64,000 nt of DNA from Serratia sarumanii (lineage in GTDB: Bacteria; Pseudomonadota; Gammaproteobacteria; Enterobacterales; Enterobacteriaceae), in NCBI RefSeq assembly GCF_029962605.1, contig NZ_CP124750.1, positions 1,054,001-1,118,000 on the forward strand, in the 5' to 3' direction. Positions 47,037-56,890 of the stretch are shown here, piece after piece. Each line of letters begins with the position of its first letter. Position 1 is the stretch's first letter. Position numbers and translations under genes: made by a program. The notes below the pieces were generated by a model. That model saw nothing but the letters and a program-made list of their open reading frames with translations. It did no database searches and was not told where the DNA came from.

Positions 47037-47641
47037 TGCAAACCAGCCCGCTCCTTGAATCCCTGATGGAGGCGCTGCGCTGCCTGCCGGGCGTCGGCCC
47101 GAAATCGGCGCAGCGCATGGCGTTTCAGCTGCTGCAGCGCGATCGCAGCGGCGGCATGCGCCTGGCGCAGGCGTTGACGCGCGCGATGTCGGAAATCGGC
47201 CACTGCGCCGACTGCCGCACCTTCACCGAGCAGGACGTCTGCACCATCTGCGCCAATCCGCGCCGTCAGCAAAACGGCCAGATTTGCGTGGTGGAAAGCC
47301 CGGCGGATATCCACGCCATCGAGCAGACCGGCCAGTTCGCCGGGCGCTACTTTGTGCTAATGGGGCATCTGTCGCCGCTGGACGGCATCGGGCCGGGCGA
47401 TATCGGTCTGGATCGCCTGGAGCAACGGCTGGAAAAGGAGAGCATCACCGAAGTGATCCTCGCCACCAACCCGACGGTGGAAGGGGAAGCGACCGCCAAC
47501 TATATCGCCGAGATGTGCGGCCAGTATGGCGTGCTCGCCAGCCGCATCGCCCACGGCGTGCCGGTGGGCGGCGAGCTGGAGATGGTCGACGGCACCACGC
47601 TGTCGCATTCGCTGGCCGGGCGTCACGCCATCAAGTTCTGA
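47036..47641 (+). CDS. recR: RecR, recombination mediator
   Basis: A 201-residue RecR. Helix-hairpin-helix at about 10-45 ([14 protein letters not shown]), zinc finger CADC…CTIC (about 57-72), then a Toprim domain ([12 protein letters not shown]) and C-terminal Walker B-like tail. With RecF/RecO it loads RecA on SSB-coated gaps. Confidence 0.98.
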
Positions 47642-47703
47642 TGTTTTCCCGGATGGGGCCGTTCGGCCCCGTCATTTTTTTGCCAAAAATCTCCCGCCGT
47701 CCG

Positions 47704-47732
47704 CTTGAAAAACAAGACCCTGACCCTCATCT
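47704..47732 (+). promoter_or_regulatory. Sigma-32 heat-shock promoter of htpG
   Basis: CTTGAAA (-35) at 47704-47710, a 14-base spacer, then CCTCATCT (-10) at 47725-47732. This fits the RpoH consensus CTTGAAA-N11-15-CCCCATNT with one mismatch. It lies about 48 bases upstream of the htpG start, as in E. coli. Confidence 0.88.
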
Positions 47733-47779
47733 GATCCTCATTGTTCGATTTTGGTAGCCATTGTCTTTTGAGGTAATCA

Positions 47780-49651
47780 ATGAGTATGAAAGGTCAAGAA
47801 ACCCGCGGGTTCCAGTCTGAAGTAAAACAGCTGCTTCATTTGATGATCCATTCGCTGTACTCCAACAAAGAAATTTTCCTGCGCGAGCTGATTTCCAACG
47901 CCTCTGACGCCGCCGACAAGCTGCGTTTCCGCGCCCTGTCCGCGCCAGAGCTGTACGCCGGCGACGGCGAGCTGCGCGTCCGCTTGTCCTTCGATAAAGA
48001 GCAGCGCACCCTGACCATCGCCGACAACGGCATCGGCATGCGCCGCGAAGAAGTGATCGAAAACCTCGGCACCATCGCCAAGTCCGGCACCAAAGCGTTC
48101 CTGGAATCCATCGGCTCCGATCAGGCGAAAGACAGCCAGCTGATCGGCCAGTTCGGCGTCGGTTTCTACTCGGCGTTCATCGTGGCGGACAAAGTGACCG
48201 TGCGCACCCGCGCCGCCGGCGCCGCCGATGACGAAGGCGTGTTCTGGGAGTCTGCCGGCGAAGGCGACTACACCATCGCCGACATCACCAAAGAGACGCG
48301 CGGCACCGAAATCACCCTGCATCTGCGCGAAGGCGAAGATGAGTACCTCGACGCCTGGCGCCTGCGCTCGGTGATCGGCAAATATTCCGATCACATCGCC
48401 CTGCCGGTGGAGATCGAAAGCAAAAACGAAGAAGACGACACCGTCACCTGGGAGAAGATCAACAAGGCGCAGGCCCTGTGGACCCGCAGCAAGGCTGACG
48501 TGACCGACGAAGAGTACAAAGAATTCTACAAGCACATCGCCCACGACTTCACCGATCCGCTGAGCTGGAGCCACAACCGGGTAGAAGGCAAGCAGGAGTA
48601 CACCAGCCTGCTGTATATCCCGGCGCAGGCGCCGTGGGACATGTGGAACCGCGATCACAAGCATGGTCTGAAGCTGTACGTGCAGCGCGTGTTCATCATG
48701 GACGACGCCGAGCAGTTCATGCCGAACTACCTGCGCTTCGTGCGCGGCCTGATCGACTCCAACGATCTGCCGCTGAACGTGTCGCGCGAGATCCTGCAAG
48801 ACAGCCGCGTGACGCAAAACCTGCGCGGCGCGCTGACCAAGCGCGTGCTGCAGATGCTGGATAAGCTGGCCAAAGATGACGCCGAAGGCTACCAGAAATT
48901 CTGGCAGCAGTTCGGTCTGGTGCTGAAAGAGGGCCCGGCGGAAGACCACGGCAACCAGGAAGCGATCGCCAAGCTGCTGCGCTTTGCCTCCACCCACGGC
49001 GACAGCTCGGCGCAGACCGTGTCGCTGGAAGAGTATGTCGGCCGCATGGCGGAAGGGCAGGAGAAGATTTACTACATCACCGCCGACAGCTACGCCGCCG
49101 CCAAGAGCAGCCCGCACTTGGAGCTGTTCCGCAAGAAAGGCATCGAAGTGCTGTTGCTGTCCGATCGCATCGACGAGTGGATGATGAGCTACCTGACCGA
49201 ATTCGACGGCAAGCCGTTCCAGTCGGTTAGCAAAGCGGATGAAACGCTGGATAAACTGGCGGATGAAACCGAAGAGCAGAAGGCCGCCGAGAAGCAGCTG
49301 GAGCCGTTCATCGAACGCGTGAAAACCCTGCTGGGCGAGCGGGTGAAGGATGTGCGCCTGACGCACCGCCTGACCGATACGCCGGCGATCGTGGTGACCG
49401 ACGCCGACGAAATGAGCACCCAGATGGCCAAGCTGTTCGCCGCCGCCGGCCAGCAGGCGCCGGAAGTGAAGTACATTTTCGAGCTCAATCCGGAGCATGC
49501 TCTGGTCAAACGCGCATCCGATGTGGGCGATAACGAACATTTCGCCGAATGGATCGACCTGTTATTGGATCAGGCGCTGCTGGCTGAACGCGGCACGCTG
49601 GAAGATCCGAACCTGTTCATCCGTCGCATGAACAAGTTGCTGTCCGCCTGA
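47780..49651 (+). CDS. htpG: HtpG, bacterial Hsp90 chaperone
   Basis: A 623-residue Hsp90. The N-terminal ATP site shows [14 protein letters not shown] (catalytic Glu), DNGIGM and GQFGVGFYS. The middle and C-terminal dimerisation domains are full length. The GAGG ribosome site is six bases before the ATG at 47780 (MSMKGQETR); the ATG at 47786 corresponds to the E. coli start and cannot be ruled out. Cytoplasmic, heat-induced, works with DnaK. Confidence 0.98.
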   Translation: MSMKGQETRGFQSEVKQLLHLMIHSLYSNKEIFLRELISNASDAADKLRFRALSAPELYAGDGELRVRLSFDKEQRTLTIADNGIGMRREEVIENLGTIAKSGTKAFLESIGSDQAKDSQLIGQFGVGFYSAFIVADKVTVRTRAAGAADDEGVFWESAGEGDYTIADITKETRGTEITLHLREGEDEYLDAWRLRSVIGKYSDHIALPVEIESKNEEDDTVTWEKINKAQALWTRSKADVTDEEYKEFYKHIAHDFTDPLSWSHNRVEGKQEYTSLLYIPAQAPWDMWNRDHKHGLKLYVQRVFIMDDAEQFMPNYLRFVRGLIDSNDLPLNVSREILQDSRVTQNLRGALTKRVLQMLDKLAKDDAEGYQKFWQQFGLVLKEGPAEDHGNQEAIAKLLRFASTHGDSSAQTVSLEEYVGRMAEGQEKIYYITADSYAAAKSSPHLELFRKKGIEVLLLSDRIDEWMMSYLTEFDGKPFQSVSKADETLDKLADETEEQKAAEKQLEPFIERVKTLLGERVKDVRLTHRLTDTPAIVVTDADEMSTQMAKLFAAAGQQAPEVKYIFELNPEHALVKRASDVGDNEHFAEWIDLLLDQALLAERGTLEDPNLFIRRMNKLLSA

Positions 49652-49661
49652 AACTGAAAAT

Positions 49662-49700
49662 ATGCGCCCTTAACGGCACCGTTAGGGGCGCATTGCCGAT
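49662..49700 (+). terminator. Rho-independent terminator of htpG
   Basis: A long stem TATGCGCCC-T-TAACGG pairs with CCGTTA-G-GGGCGCAT, followed by a T run (GATTTTT) nine bases later. Confidence 0.7.
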
Positions 49701-49826
49701 TTTTCCCCGCCTTTTCTCGCTTTTTGTTCGTCCGTTTTTTTGCACATTCCGCAATCGATTTCCTTCGCGCGCCTTGAGCCTGCCCCCCCTGAAATGGTAT
49801 CGTTGAGCGTTTTCGCAATTTTATAA

Positions 49827-50498
<672 letters not shown>

Positions 50499-50519
50499 TC
50501 GCAAGCGCGTTGTGCATGA

Positions 50520-50548
50520 CGCCGGGCCTGTGGCCCGGCGTTTTTTTT
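50520..50548 (+). terminator. Rho-independent terminator of adk
   Basis: A nine-base stem CGCCGGGCC / GGCCCGGCG with TGT loop followed by eight T residues. Confidence 0.95.
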
Positions 50549-50663
50549 GCCGTTTTCCCGCCAAATTGTGATCGCGGCGGCTTGTTGCGGCCGTGCCCGT
50601 TAATCGCCCGCGCCAAATGGCGTATAACAAGCCTGCGTTTTCACCCTCAGTAGGGAGCCGGGC

Positions 50664-51797
50664 ATGCTCAGACAAACCAATCTTCTGGCGGAAGCCACCG
50701 CGCGCCAGATCGTCCAGCGGGCGATGGGCATCATCAGCCATTCCGTCAACGTGATGGACAGCAACGGCGTGATTATCGCCTCCGGCAACCCGCAGCGCCT
50801 GTTCCAGCGCCATGAAGGCGCCGTGCTGGCGCTGGCGGAGAACCGGGTGGTGGAAATCGACCGCGCCACCGCCGAACATCTGAAGGGCGTGCGGCCCGGC
50901 ATCAACCTGCCGTTCAGCTTTCGCAACCAGCGGGTGGGGGTGATCGGCATCTCCGGCGAACCGGCCGAGGTGCGCGCCTACGCCGAGCTGGTGAAGATGG
51001 CGGCGGAGATGATGGTGGAGCAGGCGGCGCTGCTGGATCAGCACCAGTGGGAAAAACGCTACCGGGAAGAGCTGGCGAACCAGCTGCTGCAGCCCCAGCC
51101 GAACACCGCGTCGCTGGCGGCGATGGCGGCGTATTTGGGATTGGATCTGCGCCAGGCGCGCATCGTGTGGATCGTCGAGCTGCAAGAGGCGCAGCCGCAC
51201 CTGCTGCGCGAGCTGCTGGCGGAGCTGGAGGCCACCCAGCGCGACGCGTTGATCGCCATTACCGGCTTCAATGAAATGACCCTGCTGCGCCCGGCCTGCA
51301 TGGTGCAGGGCGAATGGAGCCTGAAGCTGGAGCGCCAACAGGCCCAGCGTTTGCAAAACCAACTCAAACACCGCTTCCGGGTGCGGCTGATCGTCGGCGG
51401 TTTTTATGACGATCCGCAAAGCGCCTACCGTTCCAGCCTGACGGCGCGCGCCACTCAGGCGATGGCGCAGCGCCTGAAACTGCGTCACGCCACGCTGTTC
51501 TACCACGACTATCCGCTGCCGTCGCTGTTGTGCGATCTGGGGGAGGATTGGCGCGCGCAGGAGCTGGGTCGCCCCTGGCGGACGCTGGGCGAACAGGACG
51601 AAAAAGGCGTGCTGCGCGGCACGCTGCGCCACTATTTTTCGCAGAATTGTGATCAGACGCAGACCGCTGCGCAGCTGCATATCCACGTCAATACCCTGCG
51701 CTATCGCCTGCAGCGTATCGAAGCAATAACCGGCATGAAAATCAACCAATTAACCGACGCTCTGCGGTTATATATCGGCATGCTGATGCACGACTGA
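50664..51797 (+). CDS. CdaR-family sugar-diacid regulator
   Basis: A 377-residue PucR/CdaR-type activator. An N-terminal sugar-diacid recognition domain (about 5-135, MGIISHSVNVMDSNGVIIASG), a central GGDEF-like region, and a C-terminal helix-turn-helix (DQTQTAAQLHIHVNTLRYRLQRIE). E. coli CdaR (SdaR) activates glucarate, galactarate and glycerate genes. The following permease and glycerate kinase, same strand, are the obvious targets. The trio is not at this place in E. coli. Confidence 0.88.
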   Translation: MLRQTNLLAEATARQIVQRAMGIISHSVNVMDSNGVIIASGNPQRLFQRHEGAVLALAENRVVEIDRATAEHLKGVRPGINLPFSFRNQRVGVIGISGEPAEVRAYAELVKMAAEMMVEQAALLDQHQWEKRYREELANQLLQPQPNTASLAAMAAYLGLDLRQARIVWIVELQEAQPHLLRELLAELEATQRDALIAITGFNEMTLLRPACMVQGEWSLKLERQQAQRLQNQLKHRFRVRLIVGGFYDDPQSAYRSSLTARATQAMAQRLKLRHATLFYHDYPLPSLLCDLGEDWRAQELGRPWRTLGEQDEKGVLRGTLRHYFSQNCDQTQTAAQLHIHVNTLRYRLQRIEAITGMKINQLTDALRLYIGMLMHD

Positions 51798-51916
51798 GTT
51801 GTGCCAACCCACAAATTCCACGCCGTTCCCCCGGCGATTTTTTGTTGTTTCCCCTCAGGCCAACGCCGGGCGCGCGGGATATGTTGGCCTGCACATCAAC
51901 CACGGAGAAAACAACA

Positions 51917-53182
51917 ATGACAACCGTATCCACTCTGGGGGCGCTGGTGGCGTTAGCCGTCGCCATCGTCCTGATTCTACGCAAGGTGCCGCCGGCTTAC
52001 GGCATGATCGCCGGCGCGCTGGCGGGCGGGCTGTGCGGCGGCGCCGACCTGGTGCAGACCGTAACGCTGATGATCGGCGGGGCGCAGGGTATCACCAACG
52101 CCGTGATGCGCATCCTGGCGGCGGGGGTGCTGGCCGGGGTGCTGATCGAATCCGGCGCGGCGCACACCATCGCCGAAACCATCGTGCGCAAGGTGGGCGA
52201 AACCCGCGCGCTGCTGGCGCTGGCGGTGGCTACACTGATCCTGACGGCGGTGGGAGTGTTTATCGACGTGGCGGTGATCACCGTCGCGCCGATCGCGCTG
52301 TCGATCGCCCAAAAGGCCGGCATTTCGCGCGCGGCGATCCTGCTGGCGATGATCGGCGGCGGCAAGGCCGGCAACGTGATGTCGCCCAACCCGAACACCA
52401 TCGCGGCGGCGGACAATTTCCACGTGCCGCTCACCTCGGTGATGATGGCCGGCATCGTGCCGGGGCTGTGCGGCCTGGTGGTGGCCTACCTGCTGGCGCG
52501 CCGCCTGAGCGATAAAGGCAGTAAAGTGATGGCTGAAGAGCTGACTCAGCATGCCGAAGGGGCGCGGCCGGGCTTCGCTGCGGCGATCAGCGCGCCGCTG
52601 GTGGCGATCCTGCTGCTGTCGCTGCGGCCGATCGCCGGCATCGCCGTCGATCCGCTGATCGCGCTGCCGGCCGGCGGCTTGGCGGGCGCGCTGCTGATGG
52701 GGCGCATCCGCCAGTGCAATCAGTTTATGGTCTCCGGCCTGTCGCGCATGGCGCCGGTGGCGATCATGCTGCTCGGCACCGGCACGCTGGCGGGCATTAT
52801 CGCCAACTCGGCGCTGAAGGATGTCTTGATTAACGGCTTAACGCATACCGGGCTGCCGGCCTGGCTGCTGGCGCCGCTGTCCGGCGCGCTGATGTCGATG
52901 GCGACCGCGTCGACCACCGCCGGCACCGCCGTGGCTTCCGGGGTGTTCAGCTCCACGCTGCTCGAGCTGGGCGTGAGCGGGCTGGCCGGCGCTGCGATGA
53001 TCCATGCGGGCGCCACGGTGCTGGATCACCTGCCGCACGGCAGCTTCTTCCACGCCACCGGCGGCAGCGTCAATATGGCGGTGCACGAGCGGCTGAAGCT
53101 GCTGCCGTACGAAACGCTGGTGGGGTTCACCATTGCGGCAATCTCGGCGCTGATGTTTGGCGTATTTAACCTGGCGGGATAA
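51917..53182 (+). CDS. GntP-family gluconate/glycerate-type permease
   Basis: A 421-residue membrane protein with about 12 helices, of the gluconate:H+ symporter (GntP) family. The GMIAGALAGGL start, GGGKAGNVMSPNPNT loop and DHLPHGSFFHATGGSVNM C-terminal motif are characteristic. Given the glycerate kinase seven bases downstream, D-glycerate or a related sugar acid is the likely substrate. The start is the ATG at 51917; the longer frame covers the leader. Confidence 0.88.
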   Translation: MTTVSTLGALVALAVAIVLILRKVPPAYGMIAGALAGGLCGGADLVQTVTLMIGGAQGITNAVMRILAAGVLAGVLIESGAAHTIAETIVRKVGETRALLALAVATLILTAVGVFIDVAVITVAPIALSIAQKAGISRAAILLAMIGGGKAGNVMSPNPNTIAAADNFHVPLTSVMMAGIVPGLCGLVVAYLLARRLSDKGSKVMAEELTQHAEGARPGFAAAISAPLVAILLLSLRPIAGIAVDPLIALPAGGLAGALLMGRIRQCNQFMVSGLSRMAPVAIMLLGTGTLAGIIANSALKDVLINGLTHTGLPAWLLAPLSGALMSMATASTTAGTAVASGVFSSTLLELGVSGLAGAAMIHAGATVLDHLPHGSFFHATGGSVNMAVHERLKLLPYETLVGFTIAAISALMFGVFNLAG

Positions 53183-53191
53183 GGAACAGTG

Positions 53192-54340
53192 ATGAAAACG
53201 CTGAAAAAAGTGGTTATTGCCCCGGATTCTTTCAAAGAGAGCCTGAGCGCGCTCGGCGTCGCCGACGCCATCGAGCGGGGGTTCCGCCAAATTTACCCGC
53301 AGGCGCACTACGTGAAGCTGCCGATGGCGGACGGCGGCGAAGGCACGGTGGAGTCGATGGTGGCGGCCACCGGCGGTGAAATCGTCCAGGTGACGGTCAC
53401 CGGGCCGCTGGGGGAGCCGGTGCAGGGGTTCTATGGCCTGCTGGGCGACGGCGAAACCGCGGTGATTGAAATGGCCGCCGCCTCAGGGCTGCACCTGGCG
53501 CCGCCCGGCCGGCGCGATCCGCGCATCACCACCAGCTACGGCACCGGCGAACTGATGCTGGCGGCGCTGGAACGCGGCGTGAAGGCGGTCATTCTCGGCA
53601 TCGGCGGCAGCGCCACCAACGACGGCGGCGCCGGGATGATGCAGGCGCTGGGCGTGAAGTTGCTGGATAAGGCACGCCGGCCGCTGCCGGCGGGCGGAGC
53701 GGCGCTGGCGCAGCTGGCGCATCTCGATCTCGCCGGGCTGGATGCGCGTTGGCAACGGGTGAGCGTGACCGCCGCCTGCGACGTCGATAACCCGCTGTGC
53801 GGCGAAAAGGGTGCCTCGGCGGTGTTCGGGCCGCAGAAGGGAGCGACGCCGGAGATGGTGGCGCAGCTCGATGCGGCGCTGTATCACTATGGCGAGCTGC
53901 TGGAACGGGAAACCGGCCGCGCGGTGCTCACCCAGCCAGGGGCGGGTGCGGCGGGCGGCATGGGGGCGGCGCTGCTCGGCATGCTCAATGCGCGTTTGCG
54001 GCCGGGCATCGAGATCGTCACCGAAACCCTGTGCCTGGATGAGGCGGTGCGCGATGCCGATCTGGTGATCACCGGGGAAGGCCGGCTGGACAGCCAGTCG
54101 ATCCACGGCAAAACGCCGATCGGCGTGGCGCGGGTGGCCAAGCGCCACGGCGTGCCGGTGATCGCCATCGCCGGCAGCCTGACGTCGGATTACCAGGTGG
54201 TGCATCAACACGGCATCGACGCGGCGTTTTCGGTGCTCGATGGCATCGTGACGCTGGAAGAAGCGCTGGCGGGCGCCGATCGCAATCTGCAGGTGACGGC
54301 GCGCAACGTGGCGGCGGTGTGGCGACTGGCGCAAGGGTGA
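53192..54340 (+). CDS. Glycerate kinase (GlxK/GarK type)
   Basis: A 382-residue class I glycerate kinase. The N-terminal VIAPDSFKESLSA signature and the GIGGSATNDGGAGM motif identify the family. It phosphorylates D-glycerate to 2-phosphoglycerate, feeding lower glycolysis. The ATG has an AAGGA ribosome site; the GTG one codon earlier is less likely. Nine bases separate it from the permease stop, so the two form an operon. Confidence 0.93.
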   Translation: MKTLKKVVIAPDSFKESLSALGVADAIERGFRQIYPQAHYVKLPMADGGEGTVESMVAATGGEIVQVTVTGPLGEPVQGFYGLLGDGETAVIEMAAASGLHLAPPGRRDPRITTSYGTGELMLAALERGVKAVILGIGGSATNDGGAGMMQALGVKLLDKARRPLPAGGAALAQLAHLDLAGLDARWQRVSVTAACDVDNPLCGEKGASAVFGPQKGATPEMVAQLDAALYHYGELLERETGRAVLTQPGAGAAGGMGAALLGMLNARLRPGIEIVTETLCLDEAVRDADLVITGEGRLDSQSIHGKTPIGVARVAKRHGVPVIAIAGSLTSDYQVVHQHGIDAAFSVLDGIVTLEEALAGADRNLQVTARNVAAVWRLAQG

Positions 54341-54474
54341 GGCCCACAGGCATAGCCTGTTGCTGTTATCGGTTTCGATGCACGACTTTTCCGTTACAAT
54401 AGCCGGCATTAATGGCTGCTGACATCCCGACCCAGAACGGAATGCCGGCCGGAAAGGAAATGAGGGGAACTGAG

Positions 54475-55437
54475 ATGAAGCAAGAGAAACACGGCGTATT
54501 GCTGGTGAACCTGGGCACGCCAGATGCGCCGACCTCGTCGGCGGTCAAACGCTATCTGAAGGAATTCCTCAGTGACGATCGCGTGGTCGACACGGCGCCG
54601 CTGATCTGGTGGCCGATCCTCAACGGCGCGATCTTGCCGATCCGTTCGCCGCGCGTGGCGAAGCTCTATCAGTCGGTGTGGATGGAAGAAGGCTCGCCGC
54701 TGCTGGTGTACAGCCGCCGCCAACAGCGGGCGCTGGCGGCGCGCATGCCGAATACGCCGGTGGAGCTGGGCATGAGCTACGGCTCGCCGAGCCTGGCGGA
54801 AGCCATCGACAAGCTGCTGGCGCAGGGCGTGACCAACCTGGTGGTGCTGCCGCTCTATCCGCAATATTCCTGTTCCACCAGCGCGGCGGTATGGGATGGC
54901 GTAGCGCGGGTGCTGAAAGGCTATCGCCGCTTGCCTTCTGTGGCCTTCATCCGCGATTACGCCGAACACCCGGCCTACATCGCCGCGCTGCAGCAAAGCG
55001 TGGAGCGCTCGTTCGCCGAGCATGGCCAGCCGGATCGGTTGGTGCTGTCGTTCCACGGCATCCCCAAACGCTATGCGCGCCTGGGCGACGACTACCCGCA
55101 GCGCTGCGAGGATACGCTGCGAGCGCTGAGCGCCACGCTGCCGCTGGCGCCGGAGCGAGTGATGATGACGTACCAATCGCGCTTCGGCCGCGAGCCGTGG
55201 CTGACGCCGTACACCGATGAGACCCTGAAGGGGCTGCCGGCGCAGGGCGTGAAGCACATTCAGCTGATTTGCCCGGGTTTCTCGGCGGACTGCCTGGAAA
55301 CGCTGGAAGAGATCAAGGAGCAGAACCGCGAGATCTTCCTCGAGGCCGGCGGCGAGAAGTTTGAGTATATCTCTGCGTTGAACGACGAGCCGGCGCATAT
55401 CGATATGATGCAGCAGCTGGTGGCGCAGCGCCTCTAA
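54475..55437 (+). CDS. hemH: HemH, ferrochelatase
   Basis: A 320-residue ferrochelatase, the same length as E. coli. The catalytic histidine is in [10 protein letters not shown] and the acidic cluster is in [19 protein letters not shown]. It inserts ferrous iron into protoporphyrin IX, the final haem step. The start is the ATG of [14 protein letters not shown] with AGGGGA upstream; earlier in-frame ATGs (54460, 54412) would add an unconserved extension. E. coli has aes between hemH and gsk; here gsk follows directly. Confidence 0.97.
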   Translation: MKQEKHGVLLVNLGTPDAPTSSAVKRYLKEFLSDDRVVDTAPLIWWPILNGAILPIRSPRVAKLYQSVWMEEGSPLLVYSRRQQRALAARMPNTPVELGMSYGSPSLAEAIDKLLAQGVTNLVVLPLYPQYSCSTSAAVWDGVARVLKGYRRLPSVAFIRDYAEHPAYIAALQQSVERSFAEHGQPDRLVLSFHGIPKRYARLGDDYPQRCEDTLRALSATLPLAPERVMMTYQSRFGREPWLTPYTDETLKGLPAQGVKHIQLICPGFSADCLETLEEIKEQNREIFLEAGGEKFEYISALNDEPAHIDMMQQLVAQRL

Positions 55438-55527
55438 TCATCAATAATCTGTATATTAGAATCATCGTGATCGGGCGGGAATGTGTTAACATTCTCCGCT
55501 TGTTAAATCGCCACCACCGCCAATCAC

Positions 55528-56832
55528 ATGAAATTTCCTGGTAAACGCAAGTCCAAACACTATTTCCCGGTGAGCGCCCGCGATCCGCTTCTGCAGCAGG
55601 CCCAGCCCGAAAGTGAAATCAGCACCTCGTATATCGTCGGCATCGACCAGACGCTGGTGGATATCGAGGCGAAGGTGGACGACGCTTTTGTCCAGCGCTA
55701 CGGCCTGAGCCTGGGCCACTCTCTGGTGATCGAAGACGACGTCGCCGAGGCGCTGTATCAGGAACTGAATGAAAACAACCTGGTTACCCATCAGTTCGCC
55801 GGCGGCACCATCGGCAATACCATGCACAACTATTCGGTGCTGGCGGACGATCGCTCGGTGCTGCTCGGCGTGATGTGCAGCAACGTGAAAATCGGCAGCT
55901 ACGCCTACCGTTACCTGTGCAATACCTCCAGCCGTACCGATCTCAACTATCTGCAGGGCGTAGACGGCGCCATCGGCCGCTGTTTCACGCTGATTGGCGA
56001 AAGCGGCGAGCGCACCTTCGCCATCAACCCGGGCCAAATGAACCAGCTGCGCCCGGAAAGCATTCCTGAAGAAGTGATCGCCGGCGCGTCGGCGCTGGTG
56101 CTGAGCTCTTATCTGGTGCGCTGTAAGGAAGGCGAGCCGATGAAGGCTGCCACCCTGCAGGCGATCGAATACGCCAAAAAGCACGACGTGCCGGTGGTGT
56201 TGACGCTGGGCACCAAGTACGTCATTGCCGACAACCCACAGTGGTGGCGCGACTTCCTGAAGGAAAACGTGACGATTCTGGCGATGAACGAAGACGAAGC
56301 GCTGGAGCTGACCGGGCTGAGCGATCCGTTGACCGCCTCGGACATGGCGCTGGAGTGGGTGGATCTGGTGCTGTGCACCGCCGGGCCGAACGGCCTGTAT
56401 ATGGCGGGTTACACCGAAGAGGCCAACAAGCGCCAGACCCAGCACCCGCTGCTGCCGGGGCATATCGCCGAGTTCAACCGCTACGAATTCAGCCGCGCCA
56501 TGCGCCGCGAACACTGTGAAAATCCGCTGCGCGTTTATTCGCACATCGCGCCGTATATGGGCGGGCCGGAGAAGATCATGAACACCAACGGCGCCGGCGA
56601 CGGCGCGCTGTCGGCGTTGCTGCACGATATCGCCGCCAACGGCTATCACCGCCACAACGTGCCGAACTCCAGCAAGCACGTGCGCAGCTACCTGACTTAC
56701 TCCTCCCTGGCGCAGGTGTGCAAATACGCCAACCGCGTCAGCTACCAGGTGTTGAACCAGCATTCGCCGCGCCTCACTCGCGGCCTGCCGGAGCGGGAAG
56801 ACAGCCTGGAAGAGTCTTACTGGGAGCGTTAA
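55528..56832 (+). CDS. gsk: Gsk, inosine-guanosine kinase
   Basis: A 434-residue PfkB-family kinase that phosphorylates guanosine and inosine (purine salvage). The substrate motif AGGTIGNTMHNYSVL and the catalytic NTNGAGDGALSA with the anion-hole GAGD are intact. Full length for the family. Ends in a strong bidirectional terminator shared with ybaL. Confidence 0.97.
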   Translation: MKFPGKRKSKHYFPVSARDPLLQQAQPESEISTSYIVGIDQTLVDIEAKVDDAFVQRYGLSLGHSLVIEDDVAEALYQELNENNLVTHQFAGGTIGNTMHNYSVLADDRSVLLGVMCSNVKIGSYAYRYLCNTSSRTDLNYLQGVDGAIGRCFTLIGESGERTFAINPGQMNQLRPESIPEEVIAGASALVLSSYLVRCKEGEPMKAATLQAIEYAKKHDVPVVLTLGTKYVIADNPQWWRDFLKENVTILAMNEDEALELTGLSDPLTASDMALEWVDLVLCTAGPNGLYMAGYTEEANKRQTQHPLLPGHIAEFNRYEFSRAMRREHCENPLRVYSHIAPYMGGPEKIMNTNGAGDGALSALLHDIAANGYHRHNVPNSSKHVRSYLTYSSLAQVCKYANRVSYQVLNQHSPRLTRGLPEREDSLEESYWER

Positions 56833-56845
56833 CCCGCTGAAAAAG

Positions 56846-56874
56846 AAAAGGTCCGGCATGCCGGACCTTTTTTT
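56846..56874. terminator. Bidirectional terminator between gsk and ybaL
   Basis: A perfect 20-base palindrome AGGTCCGGCATGCCGGACCT with seven T residues on the plus side and A-rich sequence (T-rich on the minus strand) on the other. Confidence 0.93.
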
Positions 56875-56890
56875 GTGCGCGCGTGGCGCT

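Noticed and set aside
47777..49540. A 587-codon open frame antisense to htpG
   Set aside because: It mirrors a highly conserved real gene, and its composition (long hydrophobic/His/Gln-rich runs) is the usual complement of GC-rich codon use. Similar long antisense frames opposite gspD (19164-20921), mdlB (9788-11812) and adk/cdaR (49830-51749) were rejected for the same reason.
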